Source: Batrachochytrium dendrobatidis JAM81 (Eukaryota > Chytridiomycota > Chytridiomycetes > Rhizophydiales). Taken from it: DNA of 64,000 nt. The position numbers were made by a program, and so were the translations under genes. Shown in pieces: positions 23,901-34,851 of this stretch. The DNA lies in the NCBI RefSeq assembly GCF_000203795.2, contig NW_006281102.1, positions 1,120,953 through 1,184,952 on the forward strand, read 5' to 3'. How positions within the stretch are numbered: position 1 is the stretch's first letter; every line of letters starts with the position of its first letter. Under the pieces are notes generated by a model. That model saw nothing but the letters and a program-made list of their open reading frames with translations. It did no database searches and was not told the origin of the DNA.

Positions 23901-26054
23901 ATCTATATTGACAAACAAAATCATAGAGCACAAACCGTTGAGCCTGCTCATTAGATAACAGCGGACTATCCAGTTTCAAAGATACATCACACTTGCTTAG
24001 TCCGTTCAATGGATTAACCACACTTGCATAATATAATCAACATCACGTAATTGGTGAGTTATATGCTACTTAATCGACTATTTAAATGCAATGGGATGCA
24101 CCAACTACCTTGCTTTGGCTTCAGTCATATCAAAAAAAAATCCTGTGACATCCAAAACGACCTTGCCAATTGGAATATGGGTATATTCTCCCTTTTTTTT
24201 ATCCAACAGCAACTTTTCAGTGGGTGCATCAATACTCTGATCGTTTGATTGTTTTTCTACATCTTCCAATGAAAGTGCCGTTTGGTTCATATTGCGTGTG
24301 GATGCTGTCCCATCCATGTTCCATCGAATATGCTTTGTATCGTCCAAACTGCTACTGATATTCTTATTTTTTTCGCGAAAAGCGTGTCCCGACTTGTTCA
24401 GTAAAGTATTCTTGAAAAGATGGGCAGGCATTGAAGCATGGCAGTTATCAATTTTACCAATTTGATTGTTTTTCAATTTTTCAGAGTGGCCAGTAGTTTT
24501 TGTAGAATTGGCTTCTTTTATACGACCATGAGGTGCCAGGATGGTCAGGGGATGGTCATGATGGTGTGGACTAGGAGGTGTTTTTTGATGCATTAATCCA
24601 ATACCTGCTAGAGATGATGACGATCTCGAACGAATTGGTGTGCGTTGGTGCACATCTGCAGATACATGTTTTTCTGGGTGATTAAAATGATGAGGATGTG
24701 CTGCTTCCCGACTTGATGCTCTGGGTGGTGCATGGATTGATTCTTTGCCCTTTTGTTTTTCTCGAGGTTGAGGGCCTATACCAAAATCCTCGTTAAGAAA
24801 CCGATGTAATGGTGAGCCAGGACGAATCTGGTCGAGTGGAGGGGAGTAGCTGTTGGCACGCTTTGAAACCAATGATTTGAACTCGTGAGCTCCTTGTTCA
24901 AACGATACATTTAAATCAGGGTTTGATAACGATTGGCGCCGCGCAAATTGATGCTTGATGCTACTATTAAGATTCTGATTAGGTTCATCAGTGGTGTTAT
25001 TGTTACGATTGACTGCTTCTGAATCAGAACGCATAGTTTCTGAAATTTTCACATCTGCCTTTTGGCTCTGAGATGGGCTGACGATACTTTCTTTTGGAGG
25101 TTTGACTGGAGGAACACTCATTTCACGCTTGTTTAGTTTTGAATTTCGAACTGGTTTTGTTTTAATAGCAGTTTGTGCCAAGGAAATTGGGAATTTTTGG
25201 GTATGATCAGAGCGGGATCTGTTTTCCTTTGCTGAAAACTCGATACTGGGGGTTTCTTCGCCTTCGTCTCCCATATTGGGAATCTTCCTTGTTAAACTCT
25301 GCGGTCCATCTTTATCGTGATCATCAGTTCGGACAATCTCCCAAATCACAAACTCGGGTGGCTTATGGTACAAGTTTGTGATGAATTCCTGTTGGACAAG
25401 TGTACACATTTAGTAAATACGATAGTAAACAAGACCAAATCTTGCTTTTGATAGGGTGGGCTTACATTGGCAATATTGATATCATGCACGACAGACCAGT
25501 TGTTTCCTGATATTGAAAAAGGCTCTGTCTATTTATATGAATATATTACAACCCACTTGTAAGTACATGAATATGGGCAGCGATGCAAGGTTTGGTTTTG
25601 ATGGCAATATTGAATAAAATATATTCGTCACGCGTAGATGCAAGTCTTCTGAACCATATGTGGCAAATGCCCATCGCTGTAAAGTTTATTTACCTTGCCT
25701 TCGATTTGACCACCAATAGAGTAGGTGATGTAAAGCCGTTTGTATGCATCGACACTTGGTTGTTTTTTCTTTCGTTCTTTATTGGGTCGCTGTTTCTGTA
25801 TCGACTCTTGACCATCCACTAAGAAAAAGCGTAAAGTGTTATGACCCAATTAATATTAGTGATGAGATTGACCATTTAAAATCGATCATGAATAGATGCG
25901 ACACACCACGACACAAAGTATAATTGATGGCAACATTGATTTTGATAGAGTGGTCCCCATGAGGGGACGAAGCAATGGCACCTTTGGCTATAGCCAAGAA
26001 AGCATTGTCCAATGGATCGAGGCGAGCAATTGGTGTTCGAGTAACTTTTGCCAT
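20969..26054 (-). CDS. CFAP92-like (FAP92, DUF4550-type) flagellar protein
   Basis: A long many-exon gene with start MAKVTRTPIARLDPLDNAF. Early exons give LYITYSIGGQIEGKVNKLY and WSVVHDINIAN joined to EFITNLYHKPPEFVIWEIV. A ~350-residue low-complexity insertion follows in one exon (25409-24105; Ser, His, Pro-rich), then YTHIPIGKVVLDVTGFF. Downstream exons encode CDVSLKLDSPLLSNEQAQR, LNPLCITIDTADGMPDKPLG, HLILTGLIDPARLCDEIF plus SPLLIEVP, then DILTGYDIFDDQVRIMYIEG and VWKSHKG-type tail sequence ending GFWAG. This order matches my memory of human KIAA1257/CFAP92. CFAP92 is a cilium/flagellum-associated protein, so an axonemal role in the zoospore flagellum is inferred. The C-terminal exons could belong to a second gene. 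Confidence 0.6.
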
Positions 26055-26372
26055 ACAATACAAAAAATGATAATTCAAGAGAAAACTATTCGAGTTTATT
26101 TTTCGTGGAAATAGACTATTAAAAATGAGCGATAACAATCAGTCGCAGCAGCAGCAGCATAGACATGCGCCGAGAAGGCTGAATTTTAACCGCGAATGAG
26201 CATGGAAAAGTTGAAAATCCGAATAGATTCACAGTCAAATAAAGGGAAAGGGACAGGGACAGTCAAAGCAGACGTAATATCATCAGAGACAGATTTGACA
26301 AAAACATATAAAAGTTAGCTCCATCAAATAAGCTAGCAACAAGGTCTAGAGTTGGTAAAGCCATAGCTGTAC
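26055..26372. other. intergenic spacer
   Basis: 318 bp upstream of the CFAP92-like start, minus strand. Contains a short CAG-type triplet run (about 26142-26160). No gene. Confidence 0.4.
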
Positions 26373-27077
26373 TTACAAACCGCAACAGGCAGCTTCACCA
26401 GCATTAGACTTTTGAGCTTGCTGCTGAACAAGAACGGTTTGAGGCTACAGTATTGTTCAAATAAAGAAATACACAGATTAGAGAGCAGTCACCACAAACA
26501 GCTTACAGATACTCGAATCAGGTTTATGGATAAAATGCACGCTGGACACTTAAAGTAGACTTACTGGTGGCTGAGCATAGTAGCCTGCTCCAAATCCAAT
26601 GGTTGATATTATACAAGACATAATGAATGTGTCAAACATCAAGACCCATAAAGTCGGACACTTTGAAACAGTTGATTATAGACCACTTACCTGGTTGCTG
26701 TTGCTGAGGGTATTGCTGCTGCTGATACTGTTGCTGCTGAGGATACTGTTGCTGTTGAGGATACTGTTGCTGATAACCCTGCTGCTGATAACCTTGCTGA
26801 GGTGGATATTGCTGAGGTTGCTGAGCGTATGGTGGTTGCGCACCGTACCCACTCTGCTGGGGTGCTCCATACGCTGCAAGTAAAGGTATAAGTAGCAAGA
26901 TCAATTAGTATGGTAGGTTCTAAACAAGGATAGTTTGTGGATGCCTGCACATTCACAACTATCTGATGAAAACATGACCAATAAGCCATGAATATAGCCG
27001 ATCGAATAAAGTGAAGGTGTAATATAAACGGTTGCTATACCTGGAGCAGGTGAATCATAGACGCCTTTCTCTGCCAT
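26373..27077 (-). CDS. Pro/Gln/Tyr-rich protein with Cys-bearing C-terminus
   Basis: Start MAEKGVYDSPAPG, then an exon of imperfect repeats (QQGYQQQ, YPQQQQ; 26877-26690). A short exon encodes FGAGYYAQPP, and the last exon encodes PQTVLVQQQAQKSNAGEAAC ending CCGL-type residues (TAA at 26373-26375). The composition resembles the XYPPX / rhodopsin-tail-like and annexin/CYSTM-type low-complexity proteins. The terminal Cys pair could be palmitoylated for membrane attachment, but this is inference. It lacks the longer cysteine cluster of true CYSTM proteins. Function unknown. Confidence 0.65.
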
Positions 27078-28002
27078 GGTTACCAAGTAGTTGAAGATTT
27101 GCGGTTAAAAGAAATCAAAATAGCAAATCATTAGTTATACGCACAAATGAAATGGCTGTGTTAGCCGAGGGTCGTGACAGGGCTATCAAAAGCCTATTAT
27201 AGTCCAATCAGCGCATGTCATGATTCCTATTCAATGCATTGATTCGCATCGCACAAGAGTGTGTCAGGTCGGAGTACAATAAAGTGACTAGACTCTGATT
27301 CAACTAGTGTCCAGATGGATTCAAATCATGTGTTTAGGAAGTCGTCTTATTCCATCAACAATGCTTTACACCCGTATTTATGTAGAATAAAACTCTTTCT
27401 GTATTCACCTTGCATTGGTTGTCTTTGCTTTGGAATAAACAATGATTAAATATTCAGTTTTTCTATTATAAATTGACTTTAATACACACAATGTCCATTA
27501 CATAATGCAATCAAACTACAGATTGAGCTTGTCTTTTCTCCGCTTTTGGCATAGTCATGCATTGTACAACTACCAGATTGATTCAAATCCAGATAGTTGG
27601 TTCAACTGTTTTCAAACTTGATTTTGTTGTATTCTAAAAACAGATACGACTGCATTCAAGTTCAAGAAAACACTCGTGAATGCAACAAGTGTTGCTATAT
27701 TGATCACTCAATGCTATTGATTTAAAAAATGAGAATGCAATGAAACAAAGATGTGGATGCTGTTTGAGTATTCGTTCCGTTTTACATGAATACAATTGTA
27801 AATCAACTTCTGTGAGCTTATAGCAAACTTGCTGATTCTAGTTATAACATTATCAAGTTTGTAACCAACAATTTCAAACTCAACAGCTGTTTAGATTGGC
27901 TAAATGAATTCAAACGAGTGTTCAACTCAACAAGAATTGCAAATTATGCGCTACAGCTGATCTGCCTGTCAAAGTTTTGCTTGGCTCTTCATATCATTTC
28001 AC
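27078..28002. other. intergenic containing left inverted-repeat arm
   Basis: 925 bp with no gene. About 380 bp of it is the left arm of the long inverted repeat. The rest is AT-rich upstream sequence of QDPR. Confidence 0.6.
27417..27797 (+). repeat. long inverted repeat, left arm
   Basis: About 380 bp whose reverse complement is at 31258-31635, nearly identical across the central ~340 bp (e.g. GTGTTGCTATATTGATCACT and TTTCTCCGCTTTTGGCATAG in both). Similarity decays at the outer end after TTGCTTTGGAAT. The arms enclose exactly two convergent reductase genes. Confidence 0.9.
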
Positions 28003-29358
28003 ATGCTTACTCGTAAAATGCCTAGTGCGTTAGTATATGGAGGTTCTGGTGCTCTTGGTCGAGCCATCGTCTCTCATTTTCGAAATGCTGATTGGGTAAG
28101 CTGGTATGCAAGACTACCCATCACTCTGACCCAACCATGACTTGTATAATAAAAGAACCGTTGTCCCGTTGCTGTATAAACTATTGGCTTGCCATTCGTT
28201 GAGGGTGTCTTCAGAAGCTAACCACTCCAATATACTCTGATAACCAGAATGTCGTCTCTCTGGACTTTTCCAACAATCCTGATGCCAGCTCCAATATTGT
28301 CCTGGAACAAAGCCCAGCAGGAACCAGCTTAGCTGAAATTGGAAACGGCATCAGTGATCGTGTTGCCAATGCCCTTGGATCTGACCAAAAGCTAGATGCT
28401 ATTCTTACAGTGGCTGGAGGTTGGGCCGGAGGAAACTTGGTTGATAAGGACTTGCTTGCCAATACAGAACTTATGATCACTCAAAGTATCTACTCGTCAG
28501 TCATCTCAGCCAAGCTGGCTGCTACTTATCTTAAAGAGTTGTGTTGTCTTGAAATGTTGGTGCATGTATATTGCTCAGTAGATCGGTTCTAACTCGAGGT
28601 ATTACTGATTGTATGATCAGAGGTGGGCTTTTGACACTCACGGGTGCCAGTGCTGCTACTCATGGGACTCCAGGTATTTGTCTAGTTTACATTCAATATT
28701 TGATAGGCTGCATATTTCCTTGCTTACATTTTTGATATGTTTGCAGGCATGGTAGGCTTACTAGCATCATTTTAGCTCAAGACCGCTTATTTAACCATAT
28801 GTGAAAATCACTAAATATCACTGGTAAATGATAGATTGGCTATGGCTTGGCCAAGGCAGCTGTTCATCAACTGGTCAAATCTGCTGCTGGTCCCAACAGC
28901 GGACTTCCAGCCGGAGCCAAAGTGGTCGCGTAAGTTTATCCATTCTTTAGATTCATCGAGTATCTACTACCAGACTAACGCTTGGTCTGATTAAATTATC
29001 CAGGATTCTTCCGTAAGTTTACACTCGACAGATACTCAGACAAGTTTGGGTCTTGGTTTGTTAATGTAGTTGATTTCAATAATTCCCGGGTTGTTGAATG
29101 GTAGAATCACAATGGATACTCCAATGAATCGCAAGTTTATGGCCGACGCTGATAAATCTACTTGGACCCCGCTCAGTGAAATAACAAGGTATATTTACAT
29201 TAAATTGTCAATACTATGGTTGATCTAGTCTGACCTTGGAACCTTGTGTTTACAGCAAAATGATGCTATGGGCAAGTGGGAAGGAATCCGTAGAAAGTGG
29301 AAGCCTCTTTCGACTTGCTACGGTTGACTACAAAACAGAGTTTCAACCTGTCATTTGA
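28003..29358 (+). CDS. QDPR: dihydropteridine reductase (quinoid dihydropterin reductase)
   Basis: NADH-dependent reductase that regenerates tetrahydrobiopterin from quinonoid dihydrobiopterin. Short-chain dehydrogenase fold. The start MLTRKMPSALVYGGSGALGR carries the nucleotide loop GGSGALG. Later exons give LDAILTVAGGWAGGN, the QDPR signature, then GGLLTLTGASAATHGTPG, IGYGLAKAAVHQLVKSAAG with the YxxxK catalytic pair, and MDTPMNRKFM followed by STWTPLSEI. At least six short introns. Stop TGA at 29356-29358. BH4 enzymes are patchy in fungi, so presence is notable. The gene sits just inside the left inverted-repeat arm and converges on the other reductase. Confidence 0.9.
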
Positions 29359-29748
29359 GTTTGTTCTTTGATTCTCAAAACCCAGAAAGTGCTCAATGTT
29401 TGCTTAGTGCTGGAATGGGTAGTTTGAAATTTGGTCATGATGCCAGCTTAATATCTACATCGAGTCTCTCGGATCTTGATACATTTGCACGTTCAAATTC
29501 TGTCAGATGATGTTTCTGATCGTAATAAATTGGAATCAATCAAACCGAAATGACGGAACTTTGATCTTATTTTGGATCCAATATAATTTTAGTATATGCA
29601 AGAGATGGGCTTAAAGTAGTGTTAAACTAGCAACGATTGACTGCAAACAAAACATTCCCGACACAATGACTGCAGGACAACGCAGTTTTACACAAGTTGC
29701 CGCAACATGCAAGTATCGATAAAATAGACGACTCAAAATAATATTCAT
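29359..29748. other. convergent intergenic spacer
   Basis: 390 bp between the tail ends of the two reductase genes. Nothing recognised. Confidence 0.4.
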
Positions 29749-31152
29749 TTATAGTTTAGATTTCCTGCGTCTACCTACAATGTCTATTCCATATTCGGGT
29801 GTTACACGAATCACATCTCCTAAATATCATCAACGCGATACAAACAAGTTTAGATTGATCAACTAGGCTCTGATATTGTAACAAGCTGAACTGCTTACCC
29901 TTCAATGACTGATCCTCAATACCTAGAATAAAAGCATCAATAACAAGACTGATGGGAACTTTCATATGACTTGGCACTGATTTTCCAAGCAATGTATTCA
30001 GGATTGGAGTATCTGAAAAGGACGGGCAGATACAGTTGACATGAATTCCCTGCTCAGTAAACAAGTATCCCAAAGATCTTGTAAAATTCACTACTCCGCT
30101 TTTTGCCGCAGCATAAATAGGCTGCTGTGACTGTGGATATAAACCAGCCAAAGATGCTGTATTTATGATGGCACCACGCCAAAGTACTGCATCATCGATC
30201 TTGGGTTGCTTGACCATTTCGCTGATCGCCATGCGTGTCCCCATAATCACTGCCGTCAAGTCGATATCAATCACTGATTTCCATGAATCCTTCAAGTCCT
30301 TGGTAAACTCCTCCTTTTCAACAATTCCTGACTCGGATGTGAGAGAATGTATTTTGATGGCCACAAAACATTGAATTCAACAATCCATTGACAAGTGTCC
30401 TACAAACCTGCATTGTTTACCACAATCTTAATATTTAGCATAACCATAATATGCATGCCAAAGATACAGGTCAAATAGCCCAGTCAGTAATATTTTCAAA
30501 CAATAAATAAAATATTTACTCCATGCCAGGCTTACATCAATCCGGCCAAATGCTTTACGTGCAGAATCAAACAATAGCTTTAAATCTTCAGCTTTTGTTA
30601 CATCACATTTTACGAATATAGCAGATGCAGGAGATCTTGTTTAAGATTGAAATTTCAATACAGTAGATTGTTGGTGTTTTGATAAAGTTGAACCATTGAT
30701 TCATGACTCTTGATTAAACAATCTACATGAAAAACAGAGCTGATCATCAAAGTACCTTGAATTGAGTTGCAATAAGAGCTCTTGACCTGCTGCTACAGAA
30801 ATATCTCCCAATACAACTCGTGCACTTGATCATGATTCATGGTAAAGGGGCTTGTAAGTTATGGATACTTTCAAATATGTAGTATTCAACAAAATAGCAT
30901 ATCCTAGCCTGGATCTGGATGGATAGAATAAGTTTGCTCATTTCAAAAATGTACATACCCACTTGAAATAAGTCGAAGTGAAAGCATCTTGCCAAAGCCT
31001 GATGAAGCACCTAATGGTATTCCATATGATATCAACGATCTAGTCAACATTGTCAAATCCAACAAATGGCTATATTGGAACCAAAGGAATGCCTAGAGTC
31101 TTGCATTAAATAGATTACCTGTGACAATGGCTACTTTTCCATTAATCTTCAT
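29749..31152 (-). CDS. short-chain dehydrogenase/reductase, 15-PGDH-like
   Basis: NAD(P)-dependent SDR. Exon 1 reads MKINGKVAIVTG and splices to GASSGFGKMLSLRLISSG, forming the TGxxxGxG cofactor loop. Later exons hold an acidic-start strand (CDVTKAEDLKLLFD), then DLTAVIMGTRMAI, IINTASLAGLYPQSQQPIY with the catalytic Ser and YAAAK (YxxxK), and VNCICPSFSDTPIL. The last exon encodes DVIRVTPEYGIDIV with a basic tail RRRKSKL before TAA. The order resembles 15-hydroxyprostaglandin dehydrogenase-type SDRs of classical length, but the substrate cannot be read from sequence. The basic end differs from the usual. The start lies just inside the right inverted-repeat arm. Confidence 0.82.
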
Positions 31153-31748
31153 GTCTTGATTATTAATGCTTAAAGATGGCAAGTGAATGTTTTGCTAGAG
31201 TGAGGTTGACTTGAAACTGATATTCACCAACATCAAACTCGAAATCTTGAATGCTTTAATTGTATTCATGTAAAACGGAACGAATACTCAAACAGCATCC
31301 ACATCTTTGTTTCATTGCATTCTCATTTTTTAAATCAATAGCATTGAGTGATCAATATAGCAACACTTGTTGCATTCACGAGTGTTTTCTTGAACTTGAA
31401 TGCAGTCGTATCTGTTTTTAGAATACAACAAAATCAAGTTTGAAAACAGTTGAACCAACTATCTGGATTTGAATCAATCTGGTAGTTGTACAATGCATGA
31501 CTATGCCAAAAGCGGAGAAAAGACAAGCTCAATCTGTAGTTTGATTGCATTATGTGATGGACATTGTGTGTATTAAAGTCAATTTATAATAGAAAAACTG
31601 AATATTTAACCAATCGATTCCAAAGCAAAATACAAGTATTTCATTTTGCCTGAATACAGCTGCAATAACAAATTCATTGGGCTTATTTTACAACTGTCGA
31701 CTTTAAACCTGCATAGCTTTTATTGTGCTGTATTCATTGGTTTCTGTA
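31153..31748. other. intergenic containing right inverted-repeat arm
   Basis: 596 bp between the divergent SDR and XAP5 genes, mostly the right arm of the long inverted repeat. The arm therefore also lies within XAP5 upstream sequence. Confidence 0.6.
31258..31635 (-). repeat. long inverted repeat, right arm
   Basis: Reverse-complement partner of 27417-27797. Its inner end starts AATTGTATTCATGTAAAACG, the head motif of a smaller dispersed repeat family also present at 18061, 35332 and 40480. Confidence 0.9.
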
Positions 31749-33631
31749 ATGGCAAATAATGCAAGTGAGGGTGCTAGAGCCTTGCATCTGGAAAGAGAGC
31801 GGGCATCTATGCTAGACCAGATTCAAAAGCAAAAGGATCAAATATCAAAGGTGAGAAGTCCTCAGAATAACTGCATTTGTTTGTAAAAATATTCCATAGC
31901 ATCAGCACTCCAAACATTAAAAACTCAGTAGGAAGTGCAGCTGGAATGAGTATTACACTAGTGTAGCTAGCAGGCTTGGCCAAATCTTAATGCTCGATTG
32001 TATAGTTCATTTGCTAATGGTTTCCTTTTTTATAGGATAGAACTGTCAAAGTAGGATCGGACAAGTTTGTTGCCCAGAACGACTGGGTTGATTCAGAACT
32101 TAAACGACAAACAGTCGGACTTGTTCGACTAGAGGATTTTCAACGTATCCGGTCTAACCTAGAAGAGAAAAAACGACAAGATGATTTGGAAACGTCCTTG
32201 ACCGGAAAGACTCTAGACAAGAGCAAAAAGTCGAAAAAGCGTACTACTACAAAGGCAGTTCTTTCATTTGATTTTGACGAGAATGGGGAGGAGCAGGATC
32301 AATCTGAAGGTATGGCTTGATTTAAACAGTTATTTTGATAAAGATAATTTGATGGCAATCCATCTCAATGGGTCAACTACAAACCAATATCCAACGTGTC
32401 TCGAATGATGAACTGGGCTAGACTCGACAGTATATCGCTGTCTGATGTCGCTCAGTATTACAATCAAATGCTTGAATCCCGTTTTAACCTGCATACAAAG
32501 TATTTAGTTTATATTGGGATATGCAGATCAATAATCTTCTCTCTGACGAAACGTCTGCATGTGTTTAATAGCTTACCTTTTAATCCAGTATTTTTTGGTT
32601 TGATTACTGTCATATTGCAAGATTTGAGCTAACTGTATCTTTTATTTAAAACTACAATTATTTGTAAACGTAATTCGATTGTCAATCTTATACAACAGAT
32701 TTTTTTGATCAGCCATTAAAAAAGCCTAAAAAGAATCCCAACGTGGATACAAGTTTTTTACCCGATAAAGAGCGCAAGGCACAGGAAATGTTGGAGCGGA
32801 ATAAGCTTGAAAAGGAGTGGCATGATCAGCAAGAGATTATAAAGAACGATCGTATCATTGTTACATACAGTTTCTGGGATGGATCAGGCCATCGAAAGCA
32901 AGTTGAATGTAAAAAGGGCGATTCAATTCGTCAGTTTTTAGAAAAATGCCGTGTACAATGGCCACAGTTAAGATCTGTAAATGTGGACAATTTGATATAC
33001 GTCAAGGAAGATTTGCTGATTCCATCTGTAAGATAGTTGGCTTGTATGGTTTGTTTTTGTCTGCAAAGCAGTAGTGCATCTAACACTTGGGCTTGGCTGC
33101 AAGTGTTTTGTTTAATCCTAGCCTGCTAGTTTTTGCTTGATTCAAACCATTTATTAACATAGTTGTGGATTTCTTGACCCACTTTATGCGTTTCAATGTC
33201 AATTTCATACTACCTGCTCTAGCACTACTCCTTTTATGACTTTATCATTAATAAGTCCCGTGGTAAATCTGGTCCACTATTTAATTTTGACGTTCGCGAT
33301 GATGTTCGACTTGTTAATGACGCCCATATAGAAACAGAAGATGTAAGATGTGGATTTTATTGGTCTATTAATACGAGTTGAATGCGTTTTATACTATAAT
33401 TTGTGCTGTGATTACTTTTTGACTTTTCATTCTATCCATGGCATTATCTGACATTTAATTTGTTTCTTATGTTTGATACTGTTGATTGGAGGATAGTCTC
33501 ACGCAGGAAAGGTGATGGAACGTTCGTGGTATGAAAACAACAAACACATTTTCCCAGCTAGTCGCTGGGAGGTTTTTGATCCTCACAAGGATTATGGCAA
33601 GTATTCGATCAAAGATAAAAACAAGGATTGA
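31749..33631 (+). CDS. XAP5/FAM50 family protein
   Basis: Nuclear protein of the conserved XAP5 family, linked to spliceosomal C-complex (FAM50A) and, in several eukaryotes, to transcription of cilium genes. Five exons (31749-31850, 32036-32309, 32699-33027, 33223-33342, 33497-33631) sum to 319 residues. Coiled, charged N-terminus [20 protein letters not shown]. The core is [68 protein letters not shown], and ends [20 protein letters not shown] plus a basic tail. All junctions are GT-AG. Convergent with TMEM223. Confidence 0.95.
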
Positions 33632-33733
33632 TTGAATGTACCGTATTGGGAGTGTATCTGCCATTCAATATACTTGTATTTTTAATTTTTCTTAAAGTAG
33701 CACTTTAATTTTTAAGCAATCTGTATTCTTGGT

Positions 33734-34770
33734 TTATTGGTGCAGAACAAAAAGTGGTTTTTTTTCAGTAATTAGACGATCCAAAAACTGTGGATTAGGA
33801 AAAACACCTTTGCGATGAACCAAAAACTTTTTACGAGAATTGCTGGCAACATCAAAAATCAAATGAGTTGGTTTTTCAAGATTGAAGAGATTTCTATACC
33901 ATGGCGTATGAGTGTCATGAAGAATATCGACTCCTCTTGGACCGATACCGGTATAAAGAGGTCGTGTTAGGGAAGCAGATGAAAGTGGATACTCGTGTGT
34001 TGCTTTGCCAATCAATGCACAAGTGCGCACTCGAAAAGTATTTCCATTAACGAGTTCAATCTTGGAAAGATGACCAGATGCCAGCCAGTGCGAGACTGCG
34101 AAAAAAACAATGCCCACTGAGGCGCAAGCGACAGCACTAGCAGTAGCAAGAGAAACTGACCGATTCTCTTTTATGAAATTGGATATTGATTCAGCGAGTG
34201 ATGGCTGAGGAGTAGCAGAAGATGACTGTACACGATCGCTATCGTGTGTATCCGGATCAGAAGCATTTTGTGGAAAAAAGACTAAATCTGTAACTTTAGT
34301 GTTGAGAAAACTGCTAGAATAATTGGTATATTATGGTTGAGTAGACAAATGATTAGAATCTTCCAAATCAGACTATTGTCTTGACTCGAAGAGTCAAGTA
34401 GAATGAATGATTAAATGTTTTTGAAGCCAACCTACCTGGGTGAATCAGGCTGGTTTGTATATAGCAAGTAGGCAAAAGAACCCCAAAAAATCATATGAAC
34501 ACATCCAGAACCGTAGAGCATGTAATACTGGGTTAAATTTGGGTATGTATAGAGTACGAATGAAGTAGGAACACCTATATTAGCAGATGAACCGACTTTA
34601 GATGGAATAGCAGACTCGACCAGACGAGCTCTTGGATCGTTTAAACCTTTCTTTAAATGAGAATATTCATTAGCAGTACGACGAACAGAAAGTGATCGAG
34701 TTTGCAGAATCTTTGAATAGAAAGACAGACTCGAGTGTCTGTAAAGCAACATGACAAGAATGAATTGCAA
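33734..34770 (-). CDS. TMEM223-like mitochondrial inner-membrane protein
   Basis: Two exons, 34770-34436 and 34313-33734, give 304 residues. The N-terminus is basic and hydroxylated (LQTRSLSVRRTANEYSHLKK), consistent with mitochondrial import. Two hydrophobic segments are seen, MIFWGSFAYLLYTN and SVGIVFFAVSHWLASG, followed by a strand-rich tail ending KFLVHRKGVFPNPQFLDRLI. The (K/R)xGxFPNxxxFD-like end and two-TM layout match TMEM223, a human complex IV assembly factor associated with the mitoribosome. It shares a very short divergent promoter with COX4, which fits a complex IV role. TMEM186 is an alternative family with similar topology. Confidence 0.7.
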
Positions 34771-34851
34771 TTGTAAAGTGCTGATGCGATCTTCAGAAAT
34801 TCAAATGCGATTAAATTCAAGTTTCTTTATTCTGCAACCATTACAGCATCC
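34771..34851. promoter_or_regulatory. 81-bp bidirectional promoter, TMEM223 / COX4
   Basis: Only 81 bp separate the divergent start codons of the TMEM223-like gene (34770) and COX4 (34852). Both upstream elements must overlap here or lie inside the flanking genes. Confidence 0.7.

Noticed and set aside
26690..26877. CAG/CTG-like triplet tract as a simple repeat expansion
   Set aside because: It is the coding exon of a Gln/Pro/Tyr-rich protein with mixed codons, not a pure triplet repeat.
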